Source: Zarea fungicola
Lineage: Eukaryota > Ascomycota > Sordariomycetes > Hypocreales > Cordycipitaceae
NCBI GenBank assembly: GCA_900169235.1
Contig: FWCC01000127.1
Location: 1-64,000 of the forward strand
Direction of reading: 5' to 3'
Length of the DNA stretch: 64,000 nucleotides
Part shown: piece by piece, positions 21,569 to 32,905 of the stretch
Layout: every line of letters begins with the position of its first letter
Numbering within the stretch: position 1 is the stretch's first letter
The notes under the pieces: generated by a model
What the model was told of the DNA's origin: nothing
Databases searched by the model: none
The model's input: the letters and a program-made list of their open reading frames with translations, nothing else
Program-made: the position numbers and the translations under genes

Positions 21569-24500
21569 TTAGCTTTCCGAGACATGCTGGTCTGGGCTTG
21601 CGCCACCGACACAATCGCACGACATCATCTTCCGATATTGCTCCCGATCCATAGCACGCAGCTCACCCATGGCCATCACCGCCACTTTGTTCTTGGCCTC
21701 AATCCCGCTGTCGCCCTTGGCGTGCCACTGCACCTTTCCGTGAATCATGAGCGCGCAGATGCAGTCGCATTCCGTCAGGGCCTTGCTGCCGCATTTCGTC
21801 TCGCAAGGCACCTCCGAGACACAGAAGCGCCACCGGCTGCAGCCGTACTGACTTTGCAGCCGGTGACCCGTTTGCGTAATGGCATGGCCGGGCCCAAAGG
21901 CGTCGTAGCTGCTCAAGTCTTCAAAATAGGGCTGGATGAAGCGCTGGAAAAAGGCGCGGACCACGTCGATATTGTAGTGTGAGTCCACAAACATGGCCCC
22001 GAGCAAGGCCTCCACGACGTCTGCCAGCAGCTTTGGCGGCTTTGTGGCCAGGGTCCAGTAGGACTTTGTGACGGGGCGGCCGGCTTTATCTGCCTCGTCC
22101 TCCGCGCATTCTTTTAGATACCGCAACTTGGCCTCAAACGAGCCGACTTGTCCCGGTACGTGCGCGTCTGCGGTGAGAATCTCGCGTTGGATGTCGAGGT
22201 CGATGCAGAGGCAGCCGAGAAAATGGTTGCCGCATACGGCCATTTTGCGTTCGGTGAGCCACTGGGGCCCGGCGTTGGGGTACTTTCGGAACAGATAGTC
22301 AACGACGACCAGGTCGAGCAGCGCATCGCCCAGAAATTCCAAAGTTTGGTAGCTTGGTATATCCTCGGCCACATATGACGGGTGGGTGAGAGCGCTGCGA
22401 AGAAGAAGTGGCGATTGGAATCGGTAGCCCGTCGTGTTTGCCATTCTCTCCACCGTTGCTTGGACTCCCGCGCTGGCGGCCCTCGAGTGCCAGCTTGGCA
22501 CTGCAAAATTCGCATAATAGTCGGAGAACGACGTCATGTTGTGCTTGTCGCTGTTGACAAACTTTGTAACTGCTTTGACGGCTTCGTCCATGTTTCCACG
22601 AGCGGTACTGCCCAGGTACGCTGCCCCAATGAGAGCCTCGCAGACGTCGGCGATGGTTTTATCGGCAATGTTTTGTCTTCCTGTCATTCTTCCTACTTTT
22701 CCATGAATGAGGCGTAAGTTTGGATACCATGTGCGCCGGTCAAAGTTTCCAGAGCGGACATGGCTTGCCAAATCCAACTCGAGTGCGGTATTGAAAAGGT
22801 TTTTATTACAGACTAGCAGCATCCTCTCTACATGCTGCTCAAACTCGGTCGCCTTGGAGTTGTGCGTATACAAGGCGATTGTTGTGGACATTTTGAGAAA
22901 CGTGTCGCCTAAAAATTCGAGGCGCTCATAGTTGCGCTGGATGCCCTTGCGCTCATTCTCGACAAGGTCGGCGTCGTCGTCTGCATCGACACCGCTTTGT
23001 GTGAAAGCCTCAAGCGCAAGTTCTGCTGGTATATCCAAGCCCAAACGATTGCAGCATTGACAGACGATCAAGGCTGATTCAAGTCGATGGAGGATGGATG
23101 GAAGAAGCAGCGCAAAGCGAGCAATGTTTGCAGGGATGGACGAGATCCTTAGAAACTGAAGAGTGATGTGACATGGTCGATCGTGTTTTATGGCCTCGTT
23201 ATCCTCTTCTATCAAGAAGTTGCGCCGCAAGGATAGCAGTAATGCATTGTATACCGGCTGCTCAGGGTCGAAGTTGAGCTTCGATCGAAGGCGGGTCCAT
23301 GTGCTGCAGCTGTACTGCATGATATTCTTCTCGGCGAGTTGGTAGCCTCTACTGGTGTGCTCGGGAGCTTCGGCGGGTGTTGGATCGGTTGCTCGGAGAT
23401 TCGGGTTGACTTGATGTATGATGAACCTTCTTGAACCATTGTGAGGGTCAATGACGAAGCGTTGCTCCCCGCTGTCCGGGGTTTCGTCCGGGGTGGTTGT
23501 GATGTGACTTAGTAGTGCCCAGTCAATGACATTCACCGTCGCTTCACCAAAGTGAGCTGGACGTGACGGCGCAAAATAGTAGGGAATCTCCTCAACTTTG
23601 GCATCAAACATCTTGCTGAATACCTCGTCAAAAAGCTTCAGGGTAAAGCTTGATATTTGTTGCAAAAGTCCTTCAGAGAACTCGATAGGTCCCAAGGGCA
23701 CTAGTTTTGCCACGGTGTTGACCCCTTTGGTAATGAAGAGTCGGATTGGACCAACATCGGGCATGGCCGTCCGTGTCAATATCGCAAGTGGAGTGATGCA
23801 TTCGTTGTTTTGATGCAGCTCGATAAATGTTTGGAAGAGCTTTGTTGGGGGACTGGTGGGTAGCGACGCCCACAGGTCTGGTTTAACAAGCATGCTGTAC
23901 TCTTGCTGGATGCCTGAAGTCAGAGCCAGCCGGGCGTTTCTCATTTTTGGAAGCTTCTTTTTGAATGTGGGTTGTAAATTCTTGTTGATGTAGCCCATCT
24001 CAATTAGCGTCACGCATGCTTCGTATGCGGCAGCGCTTCTGGCTTGTCTCTTGCTTCGTTCGATGCTGCCCGTGGCCGATTTGAATGGGGCGCTGTCTGG
24101 CAAAATGACCCAGCCCATAAAGTTGATTCCTGCAGTAGAAACAACGTATTCTGCAGCAACATTTGTGTTGGCTCCCTCTGCCAGCGATGAAACGAATTTA
24201 GCAAGGATAGTTATGCTATTGTGCTTGGACAGTGTCGCTTTTCCCTCGATGACGAGTTCTTTCTCTGCTGGTCGTTTGTAGGATTCGATTTTCCTGTCGG
24301 CGGGGAGGGTTTGACAGAACCTACGGAGGACCCGTGCATCTTGAACAACTTTTTGATGTTGGCGGTAGTGGACGATGTTGCCTGTTTCCATCAATGTTAT
24401 GTAGGCGGAAGTGTCCTTTCTGGCGCGCCCTCTTGACTGGATGTACTGAATGGCAGAGAGGCAGGCGTCGAAGCGAATAACCAAGTCACAGGCAGGTATG

Positions 24501-26050
24501 TCAAGGCCCTCTTCGGCGACGGAGGTTGCAAAAAGGCAGTTGGTTTGTCCGTGTCGAAAACTTTCGAGGCGCAATATTCGGTCGCGCTGGGACTGGCTGC
24601 TCGCCGAGGCTGCTTTGCGAAGCCCAACCTGTAGGTGTTAGTGAATGTCATGAAGCGGCTGGGCGAGGAACGCGTACCATGAAATCTGCAGTCATGCCAA
24701 TAGGGGCGACGCCAGGCTGATTGAAATAGTCGGCTAAAAGCATGGCGGTTAATTGCGTCTGGACAAAGACGATGCATCTTGTATCCGGGTTTTGCTTGAA
24801 CGCTGCATGGAGTGCCTCCCGCAGAGTGAGGAGCTTGGACGAGATGGCGTTGTGATCCGTTGGAAGCACGGTGAATTTATAGTCGTTGACAACGGGGCGG
24901 AGTATATCCAACGACTGAGAGGCCGCTTCAAACTGGTCATAGTTAAAACTCGACCCATCTTCCTTTCCCGATTGCACGGCCATGCTCTTCATTTGTCTGT
25001 CGGTCAGCAGAGCCTGCCAGAGGCGATCCGCGCACCAGACGCCAAGGGTGGATTCGAGCTCAAGGGCTTGGGAAAGGTGACGCTGGAGCTGCGGGATGTG
25101 TCGGGCATATTCTTCGATTTGCTGCGAGAGAGTTGCGTGTGAGTCCTCGGGGAGCTGTAGCGGACTGTAGTATTGGATTCGCTCGGCATGGTCTCGCTTC
25201 TGCCAAGTGGTTGCCAGGGCAGCGTCGGACACGGTCGCGATTTCGCTGCACATGATGCGTTCAAGTTTGTCCGCTTCATGCTGTAAATCATGGTCTCGAG
25301 TATCGACAGGAGATGCAGTCAGGCCCAAAATTCGTGGCTTGTTTCCGAGGTGTCGAGCGTAGTGATGCTTCATAATCCTTGCGTACGGATGGTTCCCTTT
25401 GGAGTGATGTGCTTCATCAAAGATGAGCAGATTGATCTGGCTTAGCTGAATGAATCCATTGGCCAGGATATCCAGCAGTATTTGCGCCGTGCACACAATA
25501 ATCATGCTTTGGTCAAGCTGCGAGTCCCAGTAGTTCTGATCCTGCTGGCTGGGGTGCATGTCGCCGAAGAACTTGTTGACGGGAAAGGGCAGGTTGGCGC
25601 GGACGACGAGGTACTGCTGCATGCAAAGCGCAACCTTGTCAACGACGAAGAAGGCCGTCCTTTTTGGCTGTCCCTGCGACCGAGCCTCGAGCTCCTGTTC
25701 GAGAACGTGGCGAAGAAGCATAATGGCAATGAGAGTTTTGCCTGAGCCTAGCCAGTGTTAGTTGACCGCCAATACCGCACAAGCAGAGCATTACCAGTCT
25801 CGAGCACTACAATAGTGTTTTTCATTTTTGCTCTCTCATAGAGTTCATTTTGGTACTCTCTTGGTGTGACTGTTAATGGAGAGGGCTCGGCGACGCTCAT
25901 GTTTGGACGGGCAAGCTCGGAAGTTTCCTCATCGGTGGCAAGTCCATCATCATCTTGCCTGGCCTGCCGCTCGAGCCACGCTTTAAAAGAGGCATCCTCT
26001 TTCTGGCGATGCCTCTTAGTTGGGCGTGGCGCAAGAGTCTTTGCTTCCAT
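21569..26050 (-). CDS. DCL2: Dicer-like protein 2 (Dcl-2)
   Basis: Three exons, 25795-26050, 24678-25747 and 21569-24628, give 1461 aa, the usual size of fungal Dcl-2. It cuts double-stranded RNA into small RNAs for quelling and antiviral defence. Domains in order: DExH helicase with the Walker A motif (ETGSGKT, rebuilt across intron 1, about residues 84-90) and DEAH at about 196-199; helicase C domain with the QSRGRARK motif around 506-513; Dicer dimerisation domain at about 575-675; RNase III domains with signatures at about 1012-1021 (LEFLGDTFLK) and 1205-1214 (LEFLGDALLD). A C-terminal dsRNA-binding-like segment has Cys/Ala-rich strands. No PAZ domain is recognisable by eye, as is common for fungal Dicers. 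Both introns are in phase and the gene looks intact. Confidence 0.95.
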
Positions 26051-26904
26051 TGCGGTGTCTGTTTGGCAAGTCGGGGGGGGGGGGTTTGTGGAATGGCGCT
26101 GTTTTGATCTGTTGTCAATTTATGCACTTCTTTCGGAGCTTGAAAAGCACGTTATGAATGTTATTGTCGATTCGCAATGACAGAATCGTCGTCACAGAGG
26201 ATTGTGAATTATTTAAAGGTACTTTGTGTTTGCACTCTGCATGTTGTTGGTGAAGCTGGGCAGGCTTGTATGCGGCAGCTGGCAGCAGGCAGCAAACCGA
26301 GCCCGCGTTTGTGAGACTTTGCCAGGGAAAGAGTTTTTGTCAACAAAGGCTTGGGATAGATTTGAATTGAATCAGGGGTGGTGAATTTTCTTTCAATGAT
26401 GTAGCTATCTGAAGTGAGTTTTGTATTTAACAAAACGCCACTTGTACTTTTGCAAAGTCCCCAATGTGCCATTCTCTGTCCAAATGTTGTAGTAACACTA
26501 CGTGTCGTCTATCCACCCGATAAAGCACCCAGATCCGACCAGACGAAACTTCCATCGAAAATTTTGTGCAATAAGCTCAGACTCGTGAGCATGGACTCCA
26601 TAAACAATATGGATGCCCCTACATGAGGAGGATCCCGCCTGATGGCAATTTTTCTTCTTGTCATGTTCTCTCGTACGATGAATGCAACGCGTTTGTAGTT
26701 TTGCCATGGCCTCGTATTGTTGGCTCTCTTTCAGATAAATCTCTTTTTGCCTACAAAACTGTCAATCATTGATCGTAATGTATGCAAAAGTTTCGTTGCT
26801 GGTGGCTTCTGCACGATAGTCGATCGAGCCGGCCTCGTTAGTCTCAACAGGAATAGAATCCAGCTTACCATTTTCAATCAACTTGCTTAAGCTGACCAAC
26901 TTTT
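26051..26904. promoter_or_regulatory. Upstream region of Dcl-2, 3' flank of repeat protein gene
   Basis: About 850 bp without a supported gene. A run of ten G residues occurs near 26075, just upstream of the Dcl-2 start. Confidence 0.4.
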
Positions 26905-28563
26905 CTAGACATTTGGCTCCTTTCTGCGCCCATTTCCCTTCGGAGCCACGCTTTTGGTCGCTTTGGCTGCCTTGGCAGAGCCTTTCTTCGGTGTGGCGGC
27001 CCGTGATGCCGCTGTGCTCCTTGTTGATCTCCTTCTTTCACTGGCCGGCGTGTAATCCGAGTCACTTTCGGACGTGTCGCCTTTGTCCTGCAGCGGACTG
27101 CTGCTCTCTTCTGCCAGCCTCTTGCGTCCTGCGGCCCTCTTTGGCCGAGGCGGAGGTGTGGCAGCTTCCGTCGTTTTTGCTCCGGGCGGCGTCACTGGAG
27201 AGCTATAATCAGCCATGGTGCCATCCTGGTTTCTGGTGACGGCAGCGTCAAAGTTGAAACTTCCATCTTCCTCTCGGCATGTTGTCCTGCCATCAGTAGC
27301 TGGAAAACAAACCACGCGATGGTTTGGCGTTTGGGCAGAGTTGGAACAGGGAATGTTAGCCGCGTTGTTCGTACCTTTTTGGTTGGGAACGGTGAGAGAC
27401 CCTTGCTTCGATTCAATGCTCTGAGCAACAGAGCCAACAGGAACAGGGATGGGGACGGGGGTTTCAATTCGTGCCGCGCTGCCTGAGACTCTTGGGCGGC
27501 GTGGAGCAATGGGAAGCCAGTGGCTCCATTGATTGTTTTGAGCAACAACGGCAGCGGGAGCTTGGCTAAATGGTTCAATTCTTGCTGTGTTTCTTGTGCC
27601 TGTTGGTTGCGGAGCAGTTGGATACCAGTGGCTCCATTGAAGGTTTTGAGCAGCGGGAGCACGGTTAGCGGCTTCAATTCGTGCCGCGTTATTTGTACCG
27701 TATGGGTACGAAACGCTGGGATACTGTTGGTTCCATTGAGTGTTTTGAGCAACAAGGGCAGCGGGAGCGTGGTTAGGGGCTTCAATTCGTACCGCGTTAT
27801 TTGTACCGTATGGGTACGAAACGTTAGGATACTGCTGGTTCCATTGATTGTTTTGAGCAACAAGGGAAGCGGGAGCGAGGTTGAAGACCCCAACTCGTGC
27901 CGCGTTGTTTGTACTGTATGGGTACGAAACGTTAGGATACAGTTGGCTCCATTGATTGTTTTGAGCAACAAGGGCGGCGGGAGCGATGCTAGGGGCTTCA
28001 ACTCGTGCCGCGTTGTTTAAGCCCGCCGGATACGGAGTGAGATACTCTCGGTTCGACTCAATACTCTGAGCAGCAAGGGGAGCGGGAGCCTGGATCGGTG
28101 TTTCAACTTGTGCAACGGGAGTAGCTTGTTCAAACTGAAGCTGTTGATTCTCAGAGGAAGGAGGAGGATCGGCGGCCTCACTCTCACTATCACTCTCACT
28201 CTCACTCTCGCTGTCGCTGTCGCTGTCGTCCTCATTCAAGTTTCTACTGAGAATAGCATTATCCAGAACTGGCGGGTACCTGCTCTCTACCATGGCAACG
28301 AGATTGTATGGTACTGGTACCGGGGGATGGTTTTGCTGTTCGTCAGCGTCGAATCCCATCTAAGGACTCGGACTAACACAGCGGTAACAATCCGGGGCTC
28401 GGTTCTCGGCATGCTGGGGGCAAAGGGGTCTAGGTTCGACGGTGGTTTCATGAAAGGAAAACGGCTGCAAGGATTCAGAGTTTTCAGGAATCAGTGGCGA
28501 CGAAGGTGGGAAATAGCTTTCGTCAAAGAAGGATGAGATGGAATCATCGGGGTCATTGTCCAT
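26905..28563 (-). CDS. Nuclear-type repeat protein with 36-residue tandem units
   Basis: The ATG at 28563 opens a 67-codon frame (MDNDPDDSISSFFDESYFPP) ended by TAG at 28360-28362, and the same frame reopens at once for 484 codons. A 66-bp intron, 28314-28379 (GTGTTAGT, branch CTGAC, CCAG), removes the stop in phase and gives 530 aa; I prefer this model. After an acidic Asp/Ser/Glu run, about five to six units of 36 aa follow. Each has a core like LVAQNNQW...YPNVSYPYGTNNAAR and they correspond to a 108-bp DNA repeat. The C-terminus is basic with KPKRAAGRKRLAE and a Lys/Ala/Thr-rich tail, suggesting nuclear or DNA-binding character. No known domain is recognised and no function is assigned. 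Confidence 0.6.
27440..28090 (-). repeat. 108-bp coding minisatellite
   Basis: Spacing of the GAGCAACAAGG-like anchor at 27747, 27855 and 27963 is exactly 108 bp, with a 105-bp step to 28068 and shortened, diverged copies at about 27538 and 27650. Steps stay multiples of three, so the protein frame is preserved. Confidence 0.8.
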
Positions 28564-29433
28564 TGTGGGGGATGGGCAGGCCAAGAAAGAGAAGGGTGGC
28601 AAAGAGGGTGATTTGGTAGTGGCAAGGAGTAATTCACGGTGATGTAGTGTTTTTGTTTTTGTTTTTCCGTCGTAGATGTGAGCAAGATAGGCCGCCATGG
28701 CAGCTGCGCACAAACGGAGCCCTGAGGCCAACACGCACCCACAATCCGAAACGGGCCATGGAGGGTTTCTTCACCTGGAATTTGTTAAGCGAGAGTGAAA
28801 GTGGGAACTGATCTTGTTTTCCTTTATAGAGTATGCAAGTTCTAGGGGCTATTTGTAAGTGTACGCGGTAGAGTCCAAAGACCAATAGTGAATCCATGCG
28901 TTTTAAAAATGCACAACTGAGCCCGCCCTGCCTGGTAGGGGTAATTCCAATAACGCCTCGCCATGCAGCAAAAGGAATAAAGCAAAAGAACAAAGTAAAA
29001 GGCAATCAAGTAAAAGGCAATCAAGTAAAAGTATGAAGCAAAATACACAAGCAACATAACAAGATATAAACAAGAATAAAAGAAAGGTGTAAAAGTTTGC
29101 ATTAGCAAGCGTAATAAAATGAAGACGACGAAAAGAGTTTATCCGTGGAGAAGGGGTATTAACAGCAAGTGAAAATTGACCCGTGGAGAATGGTTGCTGA
29201 TGGCAAGTGAAGATTGTCCCGTCGAGGGAGGGCACTAACAGCAAGTGAGGCTGCATGTGTCAATCGGGAGGCCTGACACCAAGTGCATCTGTCAATCAGC
29301 TGACACAAGTGAGAGTTCATTTGTCAATCAGGCTGACGTCAAGTGAGAGACTACTGACAGCAAGTGAAACTTTTCTCTTCTTTTTTTTTCTTTTTTCTTT
29401 TTTTTTTTTTTCAATGTCGAGGCCAAGTGTTGG
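28564..29433. promoter_or_regulatory. Upstream region with CACTTG array
   Basis: Lies between the phosphatase stop and the repeat-protein start (both minus strand). It contains a 15-bp direct repeat (AGTAAAAGGCAATCA at 28994-29008 and 29009-29023). Seven CAAGTG cores lie between about 29160 and 29370, in degenerate 25-40 bp units that also repeat TGTCAATC. A poly-T tract covers 29380-29411. On the minus strand this is upstream sequence of the repeat-protein gene. Confidence 0.5.
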
Positions 29434-30405
29434 TTAATCCACGTCGACAAAGGGAACAAATGTGTCTCTTCCGATAAACCTGTCCCTGTCCGAGTCAAAC
29501 TGTGCGCCGCCGTCGTCGTCATCCATTTCGACGTCGACATCTCTGAGGGCATCGTCAATGCGACGCTTGGAGTGCGTCTGCTTGGGTCGAGGCGGGGGCG
29601 ATTGCTGCTCCATGGCTAGGTTGTTGGCCGAGACGGCGGCAGTGGCACGCAGCAAATCCTGCCAGGTCTGCAGCATGCGCTTCACATCCTCGTCAAATGT
29701 GCAGCAGAATCGCTGGACCATGATGAACTGGACAACCTTGTGCATGGAGGCGCCAAAGACGGCCATGATGTAGGCGGCGACGAGGGCGGCTGATCTGTCG
29801 TTGCCGGTGTTGCAGGCGACGAGAATATTGCCGACGCGGGGGGTGCCGGATTCAGCGAGGGAATGGCGGTGGACGCGGACCATGTGGTCATTGAGGTGGT
29901 GGATGATGTCGGGGAGGTTGTGGATGAGCTGATGGAGGCTCTCGACATTGACATGGTACGAGTCGATGCCGCAGGCCTGGCATGCCTTGTCGAGGCTGGG
30001 GGCAGGGCCGGTGCCCATCATGGCATCGCGGACCAGGACAATCATGGTTATGCCGTGCTGCTTGAGATGGGCATGATCGCGGAGGACACTGGTCGGGCCG
30101 ATGCACATGTAATCCAGTATCTGCTGGGCGCCGCGGCGCATCTCGTAGTTCCAGGTGGCGGCGTTGTCGGTGGCCTTTTGGGGCCGGCCGCGGGCGACAA
30201 TGGCAAGCTCCTCGGGCTGGAGACTGATGGCGGCCAGGTTCGCATCGGTGGGCACAAGAGTGTAGGCGTTGAGACCGGCGGACTCGCCTCGAGGCGCAAG
30301 AGTTATGGGAATATGGGGTGGACTGGGGGCATATCTGGAGTAGGGCGCGGTCGGGGTGGCAGCCCGGTATGCCTGAAACTGGGCGGATGGAACATGAGTC
30401 TGCAT
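29434..30405 (-). CDS. STYX-like dual-specificity phosphatase family protein
   Basis: 324 aa from the first ATG (30405); the frame stays open upstream but has no ATG. The C-terminal two thirds are a dual-specificity phosphatase fold. It begins with a STYX/DSP-type start (YEMRRGAQQILDYMCIGP), then the general acid region, then the CX5R loop ILVACNTGNDRSAALV. The catalytic Cys and Arg are kept but the His before Cys is Ala. A C-terminal helix follows: FIMVQRFCCTFDEDVKRML. The His loss and the RFC element resemble STYX-type pseudophosphatases, so activity may be weak or absent. An Asp-rich stretch (EMDDDDGG) near the C-terminus is disordered. No intron, no signal peptide; a cytosolic or nuclear regulator is likely. 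Confidence 0.8.
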   Translation of the reverse strand: MQTHVPSAQFQAYRAATPTAPYSRYAPSPPHIPITLAPRGESAGLNAYTLVPTDANLAAISLQPEELAIVARGRPQKATDNAATWNYEMRRGAQQILDYMCIGPTSVLRDHAHLKQHGITMIVLVRDAMMGTGPAPSLDKACQACGIDSYHVNVESLHQLIHNLPDIIHHLNDHMVRVHRHSLAESGTPRVGNILVACNTGNDRSAALVAAYIMAVFGASMHKVVQFIMVQRFCCTFDEDVKRMLQTWQDLLRATAAVSANNLAMEQQSPPPRPKQTHSKRRIDDALRDVDVEMDDDDGGAQFDSDRDRFIGRDTFVPFVDVD

Positions 30406-31877
30406 GGTGAAGAGGCCGATGTATTTGGCCAGTCTATTGGAAAAGTATCCGGAAGGGCTGGGCAGCTGTTGGAGGAGCTGTTGGTGGAATGTTGGAGGAC
30501 TGTTGGAGGACACTGTTGGAGGAGCTGCTGGGACAGAGCCGATGGAGTGGTGTGCCCCGCGCGCATATGGAGTGCGTTGAAGCTGTCGCAAGGCCAATGT
30601 AACGTTGGAGAGAGGGGTTGCTGCTCTGGAGAGTAGAGATGGATAAGCCGGGGGGTTGGATTAAATAATACGGGAGCAGAAGAGAGGGATATGTTGTTGG
30701 TGGAGAGATTGGGAGATTGGGAGATTGGAGATTGTAGATTGGTGATTGGGAAGATTGTCGAGATTGTCACAGTGTCGGATGATGGCTAGTGAATAGCCTG
30801 ATGAGGGAGGGGCCGCGGCCGGTGTACAGTGGGCTGTATGGTGCGGCTAGCTCCTAGCGTAGAGGTTACCTTGGTACCTTGTTGCTTGGTAGGTACCTGT
30901 AGCATTAGTAACCTGTCAGCGCCAATGACCAAAGTCGGAGACACTGCCGGCCAAGCTGTGCGCTGCGACTGGTCAGTCACTGGAGGCCACTTTAGGCCAC
31001 AGCAGGCCACTGCAGGCAGCCACTCACTGTAGTCACCGTCACACTACAGGACCACTCTGCATGCAAGAGGCAGCCAGACGGCTTGTGACGAGTGGCCGGT
31101 TTGGTACTCGCACCGAAGCTAAATGAAGTAATTATCCTCTGCACTGATGCTTGTTATTGCGTTATTCTCCTACCTTTGCTAATTAGTGTAGCAGAATTGA
31201 GTGCCGTTATATGGCTTGATTGAGTATAGGGTAGGCTCTCTGGCCCTCATGATCCAGACATGACTGATTGACGGATGTGGCTAAAATGACATCAATACCT
31301 GCTGGGATTTTTTACAACAATAAATTGACTTTTCGTTTTTTTCCCTCCTATTTTCAGTGTTTCCTTTAATGCTCTACGCTGCAACGGTGAGGATGTGTGG
31401 TGTCGCCGGCCTGCTGCCCGTCTCGAAAGTCAAGCTACTGCATGTCAATATTCAGTGGCTACCGACAAGAACCAAACAAAACAGGCCCATCCCAGTATCC
31501 CACGCCCACTCCTGCACGTAATAAATGAATAAATTGCCATGCAGCTGATGCCTACCTTGTTACTGGGTACTTTTCCATCTCGGCCAACCAAAGCCCGCAT
31601 GCCCGCACACCAGTGGAGCAGGAACCGGTCACATCGCCAAAAGGGGCAATTCCTCAGTACCCTGGCCACTGACCCCTCATTCATTATTCACAATTCACCA
31701 CTCATCACTCACCCACCCCGCGTCTGCATCACCGACATGTCCAAGTAGTTGGCCAATCTGCCCGTTGCCGACATCATTCACTGTCCGACTCCCGTCCACC
31801 TCACATGCCTCGTCAACAGAAATACCCGACAAATTAAATAATACTCATTCACAAAATCAACAATCCTCACCGCCACA
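30406..31877. promoter_or_regulatory. Divergent promoter with simple repeats
   Basis: About 1.5 kb between divergent starts. It contains five GTTGGAGGA-like units at 30465-30530 and an imperfect GGGAGATTG tandem array at 30704-30770. A GGCCACT cluster lies near 30985-31020. No gene is supported. Confidence 0.5.
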
Positions 31878-32318
31878 ATGCCAATCGACTCCATGGATTG
31901 GCACCAAGGCGAGGACTTCCCCCCCGACCTCGACCCCCGCGCTGCCGGCACTCACATTGGCATGTTCCTCACCTGGCTCATCCTCAACAACTTCATCAAC
32001 GCCGACCACGAGGACGAAAACTCAGACGCCCTAGAGGCCGTCCACGCCCGCGCCATCACCGGCCGTGCCTACCTCATCGACAGATGCCACCGCGTTCTTC
32101 AAGACCAAGACGTCGACGAAGACACACACGCCTTTGCCATTGAGTACTACGGCACACGTGGTGATGACGGTGGCAGCACCTACCTCGAAGAGTACGAGCG
32201 CACTCTGGCCGCCGGCTTGCCCTCCATCTACCACGTCCAGGATGCCTGGGACAACTATGACCTCCTCGCCCCCGTCCTTGACGCTGCCTACGCCCGCTGG
32301 AAACAGAAGCAAGACTAG
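31878..32318 (+). CDS. Small DUF7832-like protein
   Basis: Intronless, 146 aa from the ATG at 31878. The protein is acidic and globular, without signal or membrane segments. The N-terminal part (WHQGEDFPPDL, then THIGMFLTWLILNNF) and the middle (AITGRAYLIDRC, HAFAIEYYGT) match the pattern of the DUF7832 family. That family is known mostly from bacterial proteins of about 130-150 aa with the GDFP...THIGMFL.W motif. The role is unknown; in bacteria such small acidic proteins are often found singly or as immunity-like proteins. GC-rich, well-biased codons argue that it is a real, expressed gene. Identity rests on remembered motifs. Confidence 0.75.
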   Translation: MPIDSMDWHQGEDFPPDLDPRAAGTHIGMFLTWLILNNFINADHEDENSDALEAVHARAITGRAYLIDRCHRVLQDQDVDEDTHAFAIEYYGTRGDDGGSTYLEEYERTLAAGLPSIYHVQDAWDNYDLLAPVLDAAYARWKQKQD

Positions 32319-32710
32319 GTGCCTGCTACCGATCCCAAACTCACCCAGCCATGCCCTAGCCCTGTGCCCTGGATATATAGAAACGGAATTGGTGGTGAGC
32401 ATTGACAAGAGACTGGCACAGACTGGCATACGACTTGGGTAGTTTTTTTTTCTCTTCTTTTTAATAACGGACATGAATAACAAATGAGCAAACAAATAGC
32501 AAACAAATAGCGAACAGGGGAGCAAACGGATGATCGAACCAAAGAGCGAGATACCATGAATCAAAGCTTAGCCAACAACAATTAGAAGGCAGCATAATAC
32601 ACCATAATACAGCAGAAGCCTTCACTCTCTCTTTCTCTTTTCTTTGTTCTTCTTTTCTTTCTTTCTTTTTCTTTTTTTTTCTTTTTCTTTTCACCATTTC
32701 CACCTCAACA
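32319..32710. other. Convergent 3' region, pyrimidine-rich
   Basis: 3' flank of the DUF7832-like gene with long T/C tracts at 32440-32460 and 32620-32700; no gene. Confidence 0.4.
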
Positions 32711-32905
32711 CTCATTCTCCATTTCTTGTACAAGGATACGTCGAATCGTCTCCCCAAAACTTCATTCTGATGCATTTCTTGTACAAAGATACACCGAATC
32801 GTCTCACCAACACTTATTTCTGCTGCATTTCTTTACCAAGGATACCCAGCCCTCATTTCTGCTGCATTTCTTTACCAAGAATACTACGAATCGTCTCCCC
32901 GATAG
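32711..32905. repeat. Tandem copies of the 3' coding end of the epimerase gene
   Basis: Four tandem units of 50-54 bp, one shortened: 32711-32760, 32761-32813, 32814-32851 (short) and 32852-32905. Each contains CATTTCTT(G/T)(T/A)(C/A)CAA and, except the short one, CGAATCGTCTC. The last unit is the functional C-terminal codons of the gene at 32853-33860; the others lie beyond its stop. Confidence 0.8.

Noticed and set aside
29863..30636. 257-codon plus-strand frame rich in Gly/Val
   Set aside because: Antisense shadow of the phosphatase-like gene.
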